Shown here piece by piece: positions 18,471-27,538 of a DNA stretch of 64,000 nt. Every line of letters starts with the position of its first letter. Positions within the stretch are counted from its first letter, which is position 1. The notes under the pieces were generated by a model. It was not told where the DNA came from. It ran no database searches and saw nothing but the letters and a program-made list of their open reading frames with translations. Location: contig NZ_RRCN01000001.1 in assembly GCF_003863965.1 (NCBI RefSeq), positions 62,001-126,000 on the forward strand, written 5' to 3'. The DNA comes from Paenibacillus oralis. Lineage in GTDB: Bacteria > Bacillota > Bacilli > Paenibacillales > Paenibacillaceae. The translations under genes were made by a program, and so were the position numbers.

Positions 18471-19211
18471 GTGTACATGGAATTGAATGGGATTAGAAAA
18501 TCATATCGGACAAGAAGAAATGAGCTTCTGAACGTATTATCGGATATCTCTCTGGCGGTACAAGAAAATGAAATCGTATCATTGATCGGGCAGTCAGGCT
18601 GCGGAAAAAGCACCCTATTAAAAATAATCGCAGGAATTGAGCAGCCTGATAGCGGACTGGTTCGGTTTCAAGGCAGGCCCGTCACGGGACTCTCAACAAA
18701 TAGGGGTTATATATACCAAGATTATGCCCTGTTTCCTTGGCTGACCGTCAGGCAGAACATAAGTTTCGGATTACGCAATCAACGTATCGCTAAGGGATAT
18801 AAGCGGCTCCTGGTAGAGGGATATGTCGATAAATTCGGATTAAACAGCGCGAAAAATTTATACCCTCACCAACTTTCCGGAGGGATGAAGCAAAGAACGG
18901 CCATTGCTAGAGCTCTTTGCATGAAACCGGGTTTGTTGCTATTGGACGAGCCTTTTTCCGCACTTGATATGATGAACAGATACAAGTTGCAGGATGAACT
19001 ATTGGCTGTTTGGGGCACGGAGAAAATGACTTATATTCTGGTGACTCACGATATTGAAGAAGCGATTTATTTATCCGACCGAATTGTTGTTATGACTCCA
19101 AGTCCAAGTCAAATTAAAGAAGTGGTATCTATCCCCATTGCTAGACCGCGAGTGCGAACTAGCCTAGAGTTTGTAAAGATAAGGGAGCGAATATCGGACT
19201 TGCTTTTTTAA
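18471..19211 (+). CDS. ABC transporter ATP-binding protein, SsuB/TauB-type
   Basis: The 246-residue ATPase has Walker A GQSGCGKST, Q-loop IYQDYALFPWLTV, signature LSGGMKQRTAIARAL, Walker B LLLLDEPFSALD and H-loop VTHDIEEA. The YQDYALFPW and DIEEAIYLSDRI motifs are typical of the SsuB/TauB/NrtD group. It has a GTG start with GGAGGG upstream. It is the last gene of the island operon, and the tRNA-Arg gene follows on the opposite strand. Confidence 0.9.
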   Translation: MYMELNGIRKSYRTRRNELLNVLSDISLAVQENEIVSLIGQSGCGKSTLLKIIAGIEQPDSGLVRFQGRPVTGLSTNRGYIYQDYALFPWLTVRQNISFGLRNQRIAKGYKRLLVEGYVDKFGLNSAKNLYPHQLSGGMKQRTAIARALCMKPGLLLLDEPFSALDMMNRYKLQDELLAVWGTEKMTYILVTHDIEEAIYLSDRIVVMTPSPSQIKEVVSIPIARPRVRTSLEFVKIRERISDLLF

Positions 19212-19240
19212 CACGTTAATTCCGGGGGCCGCCTAATACT

Positions 19241-19264
19241 AAAAAGGCCCGTATCTACGGGCCT
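19241..19264 (-). terminator. Terminator of tRNA-Arg, probably bidirectional
   Basis: AGGCCCGT pairs with ACGGGCCT around a short loop. On the minus strand it ends in a run of T, just beyond the 3' end of the tRNA. Confidence 0.75.
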
Positions 19265-19283
19265 CGAGCAATATCTAAGGAAA

Positions 19284-19357
<74 letters not shown>

Positions 19358-19367
19358 ACAAATAGGA

Positions 19368-19405
19368 ATAAAAAAGGATGCGTTAATTATTATAGCGCAT
19401 CCTGT
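19368..19405 (-). terminator. Bidirectional hairpin terminator
   Basis: GGATGCG and CGCATCC form a stem, with A-rich sequence on the left giving T on the minus strand and a T-rich stretch on the right. It probably ends the unknown gene at 19459-19809. Confidence 0.6.
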
Positions 19406-19458
19406 TTATTTTTTCAAAGCGGTTTTTACAAAAAAAGCCGTTCTCCCGCCATCAAAAG

Positions 19459-19809
19459 TTATTGGGGAGGGAGCTCTTTAAGCTTCGCCGCAATCGCCTC
19501 GTTCGCCAGCAAATTTTCCAAGAACAGCCTCCGCTGTTTAGCAGGCTCCGGCCATCCGGCATCCCCGAAATGCTCTTCCGGCACTTCCGCGTAAGCCTGA
19601 TGCATGTTATTGTCGTACCAATCGATTTCCGGCTGGGCGTCGCTTCGGATCATGCGGACGATTTCCCAGTCTTCGCCTTGCCCGGAACGGGCGATATAGA
19701 CGAACAGATCGGGGTCGCCTACCGCCCCCGGCCGCACCTGGATGACGGCGCAGGGACGTCCCCGATGCTCGTCCATCCGTCTGAATTCCGCGTCTTTGAT
19801 GTAATACAC
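19459..19809 (-). CDS. Small unknown protein, 116 residues
   Basis: I do not recognise a family. The protein is soluble, acidic, with a beta-rich first half (VYYIKDAEFRRMD, CAVIQVRP, DLFVYIARSG, WEIVRMI) and a helical C-terminus rich in Glu, Ala and Leu. The frame is open further upstream inside the neighbouring gene, but the GTG at 19809 follows AAAGGAG by about ten bases and fits the compact protein. It follows the equally unknown gene at 19836 with a 26-base gap, so the two probably form an operon. Confidence 0.6.
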   Translation of the reverse strand: MYYIKDAEFRRMDEHRGRPCAVIQVRPGAVGDPDLFVYIARSGQGEDWEIVRMIRSDAQPEIDWYDNNMHQAYAEVPEEHFGDAGWPEPAKQRRLFLENLLANEAIAAKLKELPPQ

Positions 19810-19835
19810 GCGCAGGTCGCTCCTTTCTTTACGCT

Positions 19836-20165
19836 TCAAACCGGCCAGAGTTTGCCCGGATACCCCGCCCGTTCCAGCTGCTCCCTGGTCTCCGCCGTGC
19901 CCAGCCGGTAAATTTCCCGAAACAGGCCGCTCACAACGCTTTGATAGCTGCGGTTGACGTCGTCTTCCGGCGTATCCGGCCAAGGATAGGTGTATGCCAA
20001 AAAAGTGCTTTCTTCCTTCTCGCCAAGCTGATCAAGTATGTGCTTTAACGTATCGGCCTCCTCCGAGGTTGCCTCAACCGACCATTCATAGGCCGCCGCC
20101 CCCGGATCGTCGAGCACCGAGCGCCCCTGTACGGACACGTAATACCGTTTCTTTTCCAAGGCCAT
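19836..20165 (-). CDS. Small unknown protein, 109 residues
   Basis: Not recognised. It starts MALEKKRYYVSVQGRSV and reads as a beta-strand pair followed by a long Glu/Asp-rich helix and YTYPWPDTPEDDVN, then another helix. It has no membrane segment and no signal peptide. The ATG at 20165 has AAAGGGGAG just upstream, better than the longer start at 20237. The paired unknown genes lie divergent from asnB and end at the hairpin at 19368-19405. Confidence 0.6.
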   Translation of the reverse strand: MALEKKRYYVSVQGRSVLDDPGAAAYEWSVEATSEEADTLKHILDQLGEKEESTFLAYTYPWPDTPEDDVNRSYQSVVSGLFREIYRLGTAETREQLERAGYPGKLWPV

Positions 20166-20308
20166 ATCTCCCCTTTCTCCTGGCTGACAGTCATAGTTTT
20201 CCATGATGGACAGACATTTTATGCCCTTGTTCGGCATATTTTGTTAATACTTTTCACCCGGTCGGCAAGCGGGAGACGTAAAGCAATGCAGAGAGGAGAT
20301 TTGCAAAA

Positions 20309-22153
20309 ATGTGCGGAATAACCGGCTTTATCGAATGGAACCGGGATTTGACCAAAGAATCGGACCTTGTACTGTCCATGACATCCTGTCTGGAAAAGCG
20401 GGGCCCCGATGCGCAGGGAACTTGGATTTCCGGCCCTTGCGCTTTTGGCCATCGGCGCCTTAGCGTCATGGATCCCGAAAACGGAGCCCAGCCGATGATC
20501 ATCCATGAAGAAGACGCGGTGTTTACGATCGTATATAACGGGGAGCTTTACAACGCGCCGGAATTAAAAGCCGAGCTGCAGCGAAGAGGACGCAGGTTTC
20601 AAACGAACTGCGATACGGAGGTGCTGCTGCAATCGTATATCGAATGGGGGCCGGATTGCGTGTACCGGCTTAACGGCATTTTCGCCTTTGCCGTTTGGGA
20701 CAGCGTCAGACAGCATGTTTTTTTCGCGCGGGACCGTCTCGGCGTGAAGCCGCTGTTCTACAGCGAGGTGGACGGAACGTTGATTTTCGGCTCCGAACCT
20801 AAAGCCATTTTGCAGCATCCCAAAGTCAAACCGGCCGTCGGACCGGAAGGGCTTGCCGAAATTTTCGTCATCGGGCCGGCCCGGACCCCCGGCCATGGCG
20901 TCTACAAGGATCTCAAGGAACTGCGCCCCGGCCACGTTATGATTTACAGCCGCTCGGGTCTGCGGAAATACGCTTACTGGAAGCTGGAGGCGGAACCCCA
21001 TGCCGATGACGTGGAAACGACGGCCGCCACCATCCGCCGGCTGCTGCAGGATACGCTGGAGCGGCAGCTTATCTCCGACGTGCCGGTCTGCACGCTGCTG
21101 TCGGGAGGCCTGGATTCCAGCGCGCTGACCGCGCTTGCCGTCGATTACTACAAACGGACCGGTCAGGGCCGGGTACACACTTATTCGATCGATTACGTGG
21201 ATAACGATAAGCATTTTAAAGCCCACAGCTACCAGCCGGGCGCGGATGGCCCATGGATCAAACGAATGGTCGAGGAACTGGGCACGGAGCACCACGCGAT
21301 AACGTTCGACACTCCCGAACTTGTCGCCGCCCTGCCCGACTCGACCGTCGCCCGCGACATGCCGGGCATGACCGATGTCGACGCGTCGCTGCTGCTGTTT
21401 TGCCGGGAGATCAAAAAAGGCGCCACGGTGGCTATTTCCGGAGAAGCGGCGGATGAGGTGTTCGGCGGCTATCCCTGGTTCCACCGCGAGGAGCTGCTGA
21501 ATTCCGGGACGTTCCCCTGGTCGGTTGCGACCGGGCTGCGCGTGGAGCTGCTGGCCCCGGAAATCCGCGAATGGATCAGACCCGAACAGTATCTCGCGGA
21601 CCGGTACAGCGAAGCCGTGGCCGAAGCGCCGAAGCTGGAGGGGGAATCCGGGGAACGGGCCCGCATGCGCATCATGTCCTATTTGAACATCACCCGCTTC
21701 ATGCCGACGCTGCTCGACCGCAAGGACCGGATGAGCATGGCCGCCGGCCTGGAGGTTCGCGTCCCTTACTGCGACCATCGGCTCGTGCAATACGTATGGA
21801 ATATCCCCTGGGAGATCAAGACGACCGGAGGCCGCGAAAAAGGCATCCTGCGCAAAGCGCTCGAAGGCATCCTGCCGGAAGACGTACTGTACCGCAAAAA
21901 AAGCCCTTATCCCAAAACCCATAATCCGAACTATTTAACCGCCGTACGCAATGAGATGCTGGCCATTTTGGATAATCCGTCATCGCCGATCCTGCCGCTG
22001 ATTAATAGCGACAAAATCCGATCCATCGCCGCTTCCGAGGAATCCTCCTCGAACCTGCCGTGGTTCGGCCAACTCATGTCCGGGCCGCAGCTGTTCGCTT
22101 ATTTGTCTCAAGTTAACCACTGGTTAAAAACTTACGGCATCGAGTTCCGCTAA
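20309..22153 (+). CDS. asnB: Asparagine synthase, glutamine-hydrolysing
   Basis: The 614-residue enzyme makes asparagine from aspartate, glutamine and ATP. Cys2 (MCGITGFIEW) is the glutaminase nucleophile after Met removal. The amidotransferase domain spans about residues 2-200 with YNGELYNAPEL and CDTEVLLQSYIEWG. The synthase domain carries the PP-loop LLSGGLDSSALT and EAADEVFGGYPW. GAGAGGAG stands before the ATG. It is monocistronic, with a hairpin terminator at 22420-22469. Some members of this family modify peptides or cell-wall precursors instead, but nothing nearby suggests that. Confidence 0.95.
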   Translation: MCGITGFIEWNRDLTKESDLVLSMTSCLEKRGPDAQGTWISGPCAFGHRRLSVMDPENGAQPMIIHEEDAVFTIVYNGELYNAPELKAELQRRGRRFQTNCDTEVLLQSYIEWGPDCVYRLNGIFAFAVWDSVRQHVFFARDRLGVKPLFYSEVDGTLIFGSEPKAILQHPKVKPAVGPEGLAEIFVIGPARTPGHGVYKDLKELRPGHVMIYSRSGLRKYAYWKLEAEPHADDVETTAATIRRLLQDTLERQLISDVPVCTLLSGGLDSSALTALAVDYYKRTGQGRVHTYSIDYVDNDKHFKAHSYQPGADGPWIKRMVEELGTEHHAITFDTPELVAALPDSTVARDMPGMTDVDASLLLFCREIKKGATVAISGEAADEVFGGYPWFHREELLNSGTFPWSVATGLRVELLAPEIREWIRPEQYLADRYSEAVAEAPKLEGESGERARMRIMSYLNITRFMPTLLDRKDRMSMAAGLEVRVPYCDHRLVQYVWNIPWEIKTTGGREKGILRKALEGILPEDVLYRKKSPYPKTHNPNYLTAVRNEMLAILDNPSSPILPLINSDKIRSIAASEESSSNLPWFGQLMSGPQLFAYLSQVNHWLKTYGIEFR

Positions 22154-22419
22154 TGGAACCAAACGAAATGTAAAAGCTTTTGCAGGCGCAGGCATCTTTC
22201 TTACAGATTCAACCATCTTAGTTGCAAAACGTACAATTAGATTTCAACGAAGAAGCGGGTTCATATGGTTTAATTGCATTTCCTGCAACTACATCCAAGC
22301 GTTCCACACCAGTGCTTCAAATCGTGCAGATTTAAATGCTGGATTTGCAATTAAACATGCGCTTGGCTGGATATCCGGATGAATAAATGTACTTTTTACA
22401 ACTATTAACCGGTAATCTC
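22154..22419. other. Non-coding stretch downstream of asnB
   Basis: About 265 AT-rich bases without a gene. Several TTGCAA/TTGCAATT words occur, including near 22220, 22275 and 22349, and the segment may be a diverged repeat, but I found no second copy in the window. Confidence 0.35.
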
Positions 22420-22469
22420 AAAAAAGAACGGGTCACGAGGGCAATCCCCCTGTGAATCCCGTTCTTTTC
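22420..22469 (+). terminator. Bidirectional terminator between asnB and a LacI-type gene
   Basis: AAAAAGAACGGG and CCCGTTCTTTT form a long stem that gives a T run on both strands. The two genes converge on it. Confidence 0.8.
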
Positions 22470-22514
22470 CCTTCACAACCCGTTCTTTCGCTTTTGTCGG
22501 CGCGGGCCGTCAAG

Positions 22515-23477
22515 TCAAACTTTTCCCACGGATTCGCCTTTGATCAAAGTGACGTAAATCCGTTCGTGCTCAACCTGCTCACCCGCCAAAATTTTGATTA
22601 ACTGCTCGGCGGCGAGCGCTCCCCATTTCCGTTTGTAGTAATTGATCGTGGCCAGGCGCGGCTGCATATAGTTCGTCAGCTCGATATTGTCGAAGCCGAT
22701 CAGATGAATATGCTCGCCGACCCGGTAGGCACTCCCCTCCAAACGGTTCCAGAAGCCGATCGCCATTTCGTCGTTCAGGCAAAAAACCGCAGCCGGTCCG
22801 GAGTACTCCCGGATCACCTGCTCGGCGGCCCGCTCCCCGCCGCTTTTTTTGAAATCGCCGGCGATTTCGATCCATTCCACGTCCCGCGCGCGGTCCGCCA
22901 CCATTCTAACGGCCTTCATCCGCTGAATCGAGTCGAACGAGCCCTCCGGCCCGGTCACCACATATATCTTCCGGTGTCCTTGTTCCAGCAAATATTCGGC
23001 CGCCAGCGCGGCGCCCGCCTTGTTGTCCAGCAGCACCTGGTTGATGTTGGGGTGGTCCAGCTCCCGGTCGAGCACGACGATCTTGTGGTTGCGATCCGCA
23101 TATTTGAGCAGCTCTTCGTTCATGAACGTCTGGTCCAAAATGACGGCCCCGTCGATCATCCGCTCCGGAAGCATCCGGTGCGCCCTTTTGCCGCTGCATA
23201 CGATTAGATCGTACCCCCGGTCGTTGCACACCTCTTTCATTCCGTCCAACAGGTCGCCGTAAACGTCCCCTTTGAAGTCCGTCAGAAACACGCCCAAAAT
23301 TCCGGATTCCCGCTTCTTTAACGTTCTTGCCGCCGCATTCGGCACATAGTTCAGTTCCTTGGCAACCGCCAAAATTTTCGAGCGCGTTTCATCCGTCACC
23401 TTGCTGCTGCCGTTTAGGGCGTATGATACGGTTGAAATGGAAACCCCGGCTTTTTTAGCGATATCCTTAATGCTCAC
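22515..23477 (-). CDS. LacI family transcriptional regulator
   Basis: The 320-residue repressor has an N-terminal helix-turn-helix and hinge (SIKDIAKKAGVSISTVSYALNGSSKVT, then YVPNAAARTLKKRESG) and a periplasmic-binding-protein-like sensor domain. A TTG at 23480 is in frame, but the GTG at 23477 is better spaced from AGGAG. No sugar gene adjoins it, so its regulon is elsewhere. The effector-binding residues cannot be assigned from sequence alone. Confidence 0.92.
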   Translation of the reverse strand: MSIKDIAKKAGVSISTVSYALNGSSKVTDETRSKILAVAKELNYVPNAAARTLKKRESGILGVFLTDFKGDVYGDLLDGMKEVCNDRGYDLIVCSGKRAHRMLPERMIDGAVILDQTFMNEELLKYADRNHKIVVLDRELDHPNINQVLLDNKAGAALAAEYLLEQGHRKIYVVTGPEGSFDSIQRMKAVRMVADRARDVEWIEIAGDFKKSGGERAAEQVIREYSGPAAVFCLNDEMAIGFWNRLEGSAYRVGEHIHLIGFDNIELTNYMQPRLATINYYKRKWGALAAEQLIKILAGEQVEHERIYVTLIKGESVGKV

Positions 23478-23573
23478 CAATACTCCTCGCTCCTTACGTT
23501 GTCACGCCCTGCCTTGCTCTCACAGATTCGTAGATTCGTGCCAAAAAATTCCGTTATCCTAACCTTATATAGT

Positions 23574-23801
23574 TTACATAAAAATCTCAACTACATTGTT
23601 ATTGCCATCCCGCCCCGAGCCAACCCAGCCGTACTCCGGCAGACGCTCCTGCAAATCTTCCAGCTGCCGGTGCAGCACCTCCTGCATGCCGACCAGATCG
23701 GGCCGGTGAAAGCGGATGATGCCGGCAACCATGTCCCGGCGGCTGCTCCATATATTTTCGCCCTCAAGGTCGTACCTCTCATTCGCGGCACCCCGTTCCA
23801 T
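23574..23801 (-). pseudogene. Fragment of an endonuclease/exonuclease/phosphatase family gene
   Basis: The frame contains ANERYDLEGENIWSSRRDMVAGI followed by RPDLVGMQEVLHRQLEDLQ and LPEYGWVGSGRDG, which matches the first 70-80 residues of EEP-fold phosphodiesterases, including the metal-binding Glu of MQEV. It then ends in NNNVVEIFM and a stop, with no catalytic His/Asp half. The N-terminal strand (usually MTFNxR) is also missing, and a different frame is open upstream. Both ends are therefore eroded and the gene is dead. Confidence 0.75.
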
Positions 23802-24029
23802 AAAGTGGATTGCACCGCCATTCTACCATAACTTAACGAAAGTGGGGGATGAATGATCGTTGCCGGAAATAGCACCCGTTTTCCTCCAGTTTTCTAATAT
23901 AGAAGAAAAAATTTCCTCTATATTTAGCCATACTTCCTTTTTGGAAGAACATAAGGCCCTTTTTTACCGCTATTCCCAGGGCCTCCACATAGACGCAAGC
24001 CGTGTGTTCCTCCCCTCCACGATCCAATG

Positions 24030-24066
24030 AAAAAAGCACAGCATCGGGTTTTCCGATTACTGTGCC
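24030..24066 (-). terminator. Terminator of the rph-rdgB operon
   Basis: GCACAG pairs with CTGTGC, with an inner CGG/CCG pair, followed by T on the minus strand, 20 bases after the rdgB stop. Confidence 0.75.
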
Positions 24067-24084
24067 TCTAAAATGCCTGCTTGG

Positions 24085-24705
24085 TTACGGGGCCAGCTTG
24101 GCCGCCAGGTTGCGCAGCGCCGCCCCGCGGTGGCTGGCGGCCTGCTTCTCCTCCAGGCTTAGCTCCGCGAACGTCTTCTCGTAGGCGGGCAGGTAAAACA
24201 GCGGGTCGTACCCGAATCCGCCGCCTCCGGCCGGCTCGGATGTGATCCAGCCTTCCGCTTCGCCGGAGGCTTCCACAAACCGCCCGGTGGCCGGGTCGTA
24301 CAGCGCCAGATGACAGACGAACCGCGCCGGGCTGAGCAGCGGCTGCTCGGTATCTTCCCCGAGCCGCTCCTTCTCCAGCTCCGCCAGCAGCTTTTCGTTA
24401 TTGTCCTCGTCGGAAGCGCCCTCGCCGGCATAACGGGCCGAATAAACTCCCGGCGCTCCACCCAGCCGGTCGACGCACAGTCCCGAGTCGTCCGCCAACA
24501 CCGGACGTCCCAGGTGGTCGCCAACCGTTTTGGCTTTTTTGCGGGCGTTTTCGGCAAACGTTTCGCCGTCCTCGACGATGTCCGGGATGTCCGGATAATC
24601 GGCCAGGCTCTGCACCTGCTTGCTTAGGGGCTCCAAAGCGTGGGCGAATTCCCGGACCTTGCCCTGATTCCGCGTGGCCACGACGATAATCGGTCCTTCG
24701 ATCAT
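24085..24705 (-). CDS. rdgB: XTP/dITP diphosphatase (RdgB/HAM1 family)
   Basis: The 206-residue house-cleaning enzyme hydrolyses non-canonical purine nucleotides to the monophosphate. The start IIVVATRNQGKVREF, the motif LADDSGLCVDRLGGAPGVYSARYAG and the C-terminal FGYDPLFYLP with ELSLEEKQAASHRGAAL are family hallmarks. It lies three bases after rph, the usual order in Bacillales. An ATG start with GGCGGTG is used. Confidence 0.96.
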   Translation of the reverse strand: MIEGPIIVVATRNQGKVREFAHALEPLSKQVQSLADYPDIPDIVEDGETFAENARKKAKTVGDHLGRPVLADDSGLCVDRLGGAPGVYSARYAGEGASDEDNNEKLLAELEKERLGEDTEQPLLSPARFVCHLALYDPATGRFVEASGEAEGWITSEPAGGGGFGYDPLFYLPAYEKTFAELSLEEKQAASHRGAALRNLAAKLAP

Positions 24706-24708
24706 CGG

Positions 24709-25467
24709 TTACACCGCCGATCCGGACTGTCCGCTTTGAATGTGCAGGGCGACGGGGCCAAGCGCTTCGCGCTGCTGCTCGATCATCTCCCGGATTCCTT
24801 TCTCGGCCAGCGCCAGCATCCGGTCCAGGTCCTCGCGGGAGAACGGGTTCTCCTCCCCGGTTCCCTGCACTTCGACAAAGTGGCCGCGGCCCGTCATTAC
24901 GACGTTCATGTCGACCATCGCCTTGGAATCCTCGTCATAATTCAGATCGAGGAGCGTCTCCTGTCCAACGATGCCCACGCTGACGGAAGCGAGATAGTCG
25001 GTGATCGGAAAGACCGGCAGCGCATGCTTTTGGACGATCTTGTGCATCGCCAGCGCCAGCGCCACAAAAGCCCCGGTGATCGACGTCGTCCGCGTGCCGC
25101 CGTCCGCCTGAATCACGTCGCAATCGATCGTGACGGAGCGCTCTCCCAGCGCCTGCAGATCGACGACCGAACGGAGCGAACGCCCGATCAGGCGCTGGAT
25201 CTCCATCGTTCGTCCGCTCAGCTTTCCCCTTGCCGATTCGCGTTGATTCCGGGTCTGGGTCGCCCGGGGGAGCATCGAATATTCAGCCGTCACCCAGCCT
25301 TTGCCCTGCCCCTTCATAAACATCGGTACTTTCTCTTCCACGGTCGCCGTACACATCACCTTCGTGTCGCCAACCTCAATATATACGGAGCCCTCCGCAT
25401 ATTTATTGACGTTTACGGTCAACTTCATTGGGCGGCGCTCATTTGCTTCGCGTCCGTTACTTCTCAT
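24709..25467 (-). CDS. rph: Ribonuclease PH
   Basis: The 252-residue phosphorolytic 3'-exonuclease trims tRNA 3' ends. It begins [13 protein letters not shown] and has the conserved blocks [56 protein letters not shown] and [20 protein letters not shown]. All key Arg and Asp residues are present. GGAGG precedes the ATG. It is the first gene of rph-rdgB and is separated from gerM by a terminator hairpin at 25586-25613. Confidence 0.97.
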   Translation of the reverse strand: MRSNGREANERRPMKLTVNVNKYAEGSVYIEVGDTKVMCTATVEEKVPMFMKGQGKGWVTAEYSMLPRATQTRNQRESARGKLSGRTMEIQRLIGRSLRSVVDLQALGERSVTIDCDVIQADGGTRTTSITGAFVALALAMHKIVQKHALPVFPITDYLASVSVGIVGQETLLDLNYDEDSKAMVDMNVVMTGRGHFVEVQGTGEENPFSREDLDRMLALAEKGIREMIEQQREALGPVALHIQSGQSGSAV

Positions 25468-25585
25468 TCTGATGGCCTCCTACATTTTCTTGCTGTCCAT
25501 ATGCTTTTCCTATTCTACCAAAGTGTGGTCATAAAAGCATCTTTCCATTCCTCCGGACACAGGGTTTTCGCATGCTTTGGCCATA

Positions 25586-25613
25586 CAAAAAAACCCTGCG
25601 GCGCAGGGTTTTT
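25586..25613 (-). terminator. Terminator of gerM
   Basis: AAAAACCCTGC and GCAGGGTTTTT form a near-perfect hairpin with A and T runs on both sides, just beyond the gerM stop. Confidence 0.85.
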
Positions 25614-25651
25614 CGTTCATGTTTTCAGCTCCAAAATCATACGGCTGGAGC

Positions 25652-26725
25652 TCAAAGCGGAATGGCATTGATCGTTTCGGGCCGCACAACGGGTTCGCTG
25701 TATTTTTGGTTGTCCATGCCGATGACCTCTTTTTGCCCGTTGACCCAAATACGCACTTTGCTGTCGTCGGCGTTTTGCGCCACGGTCAGCACGAGCGACT
25801 GCATCATCTGCGCCGGAAGCTTCTCGCCGGCTTCAAACATGTCGTCCTGCAGCGATACCGTCACGACGCCGTCCTGGGATTTCTCCACGCTTTCCAGCTT
25901 GGTATTGTCCGTCACGACTCTTTCCAGGCCATCGCCCCGCTGCGGACCTTGGAGCAGTTCGCCAAGCGCCGCTTGCACCGGATCGTTCCCGGCAGGGACA
26001 AACCGCGTCACCGGCACAAAATACTGCACCCCGTCCGGCGTCGCCGCGGAGAAATACACAACCACCGGGCTCGATTGCGATAAGCTGGAGCCATCGCGTA
26101 GCTCCAAATTGATGCCGATGCTGCGGCTAAGCGGACGGTCCAGCGGCGTTCCGCCGACCGGCATTTCGTTCAGCTTTTCCCCGTCCACCCAAAGCTGGAC
26201 CTTCTCGACGCCGGGAGTTCCGGTAAGCGTCCAGGTCAAAGCTTCGAGGATTTTCCGTTCATCCTCCTTGGCATAATCGGCAAACGCCCCGTTGAATTCG
26301 ACGACGGCCAACTTTTCGTCTTGCTTGACGGTCACGGCTTTGACCTCGGTGCCCGCCGGAAGCACGCCGGCAAACCCGGCCGGAATCAGGCTGTCGTACG
26401 GCCCATCCTGCACGATCGTTTCCAGCATTCGATTCAGCTTCAAGGATGCGTCGCCTTCCGGCAAATGCAGCGCCACCGGGGCCAGCAGGCCGTGCTCGTT
26501 CTCCAAATATACCGTCGAAAGCGCCTCCTCCGTCATGAAGCTTGTCTGTTCCGAGCTTGTCTTTTCGGCGCCGATCGACTCCAGCATTTGCGCCTCCACG
26601 TCCGCGGGCGGCGGATCGATTTGGGCGGATGAACCAGCCCCAAACAGACTGCATCCCGACAGCAGCAGCGGAAACGCTAACACGCTGACGGCGGCCGTGT
26701 TCCGAAAACGGCGGTTCCTATTCAT
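25652..26725 (-). CDS. gerM: GerM-like spore germination/sporulation lipoprotein
   Basis: The 357-residue protein has a signal peptide and lipobox LLSGC (Cys25). Two GerMN repeats follow, each with a strand, YLENEHGLL / YFSAATPDG-like core, and the pattern D-G-L-INLELRDG / VTVSLQDDMF. GerM is a sporulation protein that helps assemble and retain complexes in the space between forespore and mother cell. Position upstream of rph-rdgB matches Bacillales synteny. The ATG has GGGAGGAGC upstream. Confidence 0.92.
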   Translation of the reverse strand: MNRNRRFRNTAAVSVLAFPLLLSGCSLFGAGSSAQIDPPPADVEAQMLESIGAEKTSSEQTSFMTEEALSTVYLENEHGLLAPVALHLPEGDASLKLNRMLETIVQDGPYDSLIPAGFAGVLPAGTEVKAVTVKQDEKLAVVEFNGAFADYAKEDERKILEALTWTLTGTPGVEKVQLWVDGEKLNEMPVGGTPLDRPLSRSIGINLELRDGSSLSQSSPVVVYFSAATPDGVQYFVPVTRFVPAGNDPVQAALGELLQGPQRGDGLERVVTDNTKLESVEKSQDGVVTVSLQDDMFEAGEKLPAQMMQSLVLTVAQNADDSKVRIWVNGQKEVIGMDNQKYSEPVVRPETINAIPL

Positions 26726-26874
26726 CGTCTTTTTGGCTCCTCCCTAACATTTTTCTTAGGTTTGTATTACTATATATACGAGCCCTTCTTTGAAAAATAA
26801 CTATATTTTTCAGGGAAGTGGACAAACTGCTTCATATCTGTGCCAAGAAGAACCTGAATAGCGAGGGATAGTGT

Positions 26875-27441
26875 ATGGGGATGGAACAACCGAAACATAA
26901 AGTGCCTTACAGTCTGAACAGCAAAAAAGTCGCCGACGCCACCAAGGTATGGCTGCACAAACGCGGCGTCACGATCGAACAAATCGCGGAACTGGTGCTA
27001 TTTCTGCAGCAGAAATATTACCCGAACCTGACGATGGAAGAATGCGTACATAACGTGGAGCAGGTGCTGACCAAAAGGGAAGTGCAAAACGCGGTATTGA
27101 CCGGCATTCAGCTCGATATCCTGGCCGAGCAGGGGCTGCTTATCCCCGAACTTCAGGAGATGATCGCGAACGACGAAAGCTTGTACGGCGTCGATGAAAT
27201 TTTGGCTTTTTCGATCGTCAACGTTTACGGCAGCATCGGCTTTACCAACTACGGTTACGTGGACAAGCTGAAGCCGGGCATTTTGGAAAAGTTGAACGAT
27301 AAAACCCTGGGGCCAATAAACACGTTCCTGGACGACATCGTCGGCGCCATCGCCGCTTCGGCGAGCAGCCGGATCGCCCACCGCAAGCAGGCGGAACGGG
27401 AGCGGGAACAGGGCGAGGAAGCGCTTGATGACGAGCGTTGA
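26875..27441 (+). CDS. Phosphatidylglycerophosphatase A-like protein (YutG type)
   Basis: The 188-residue protein matches the YutG/PgpA-like group of Bacillales. Recognisable blocks are TKREVQNAVLTGIQLDILAEQ, YGVDEILAFSIVNVYGSIGFTNYGYVDKLKPG and TFLDDIVGAIAASASSRIAH. PgpA enzymes dephosphorylate phosphatidylglycerol phosphate, but this short soluble-looking subgroup has not, to my knowledge, been shown to do so. ATG-GGG-ATG at 26875 has a weak GAGGG site. It is divergent from gerM. Confidence 0.8.
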   Translation: MGMEQPKHKVPYSLNSKKVADATKVWLHKRGVTIEQIAELVLFLQQKYYPNLTMEECVHNVEQVLTKREVQNAVLTGIQLDILAEQGLLIPELQEMIANDESLYGVDEILAFSIVNVYGSIGFTNYGYVDKLKPGILEKLNDKTLGPINTFLDDIVGAIAASASSRIAHRKQAEREREQGEEALDDER

Positions 27442-27538
27442 TTCGGGGATTCGTAAGCCTTGATGTAATTGGGGAAAGCCGTGATTTACCGGCGGAGTTT
27501 ACACTGAATCAGAGCGGAAGCTTTGGGTGGAAACATGT

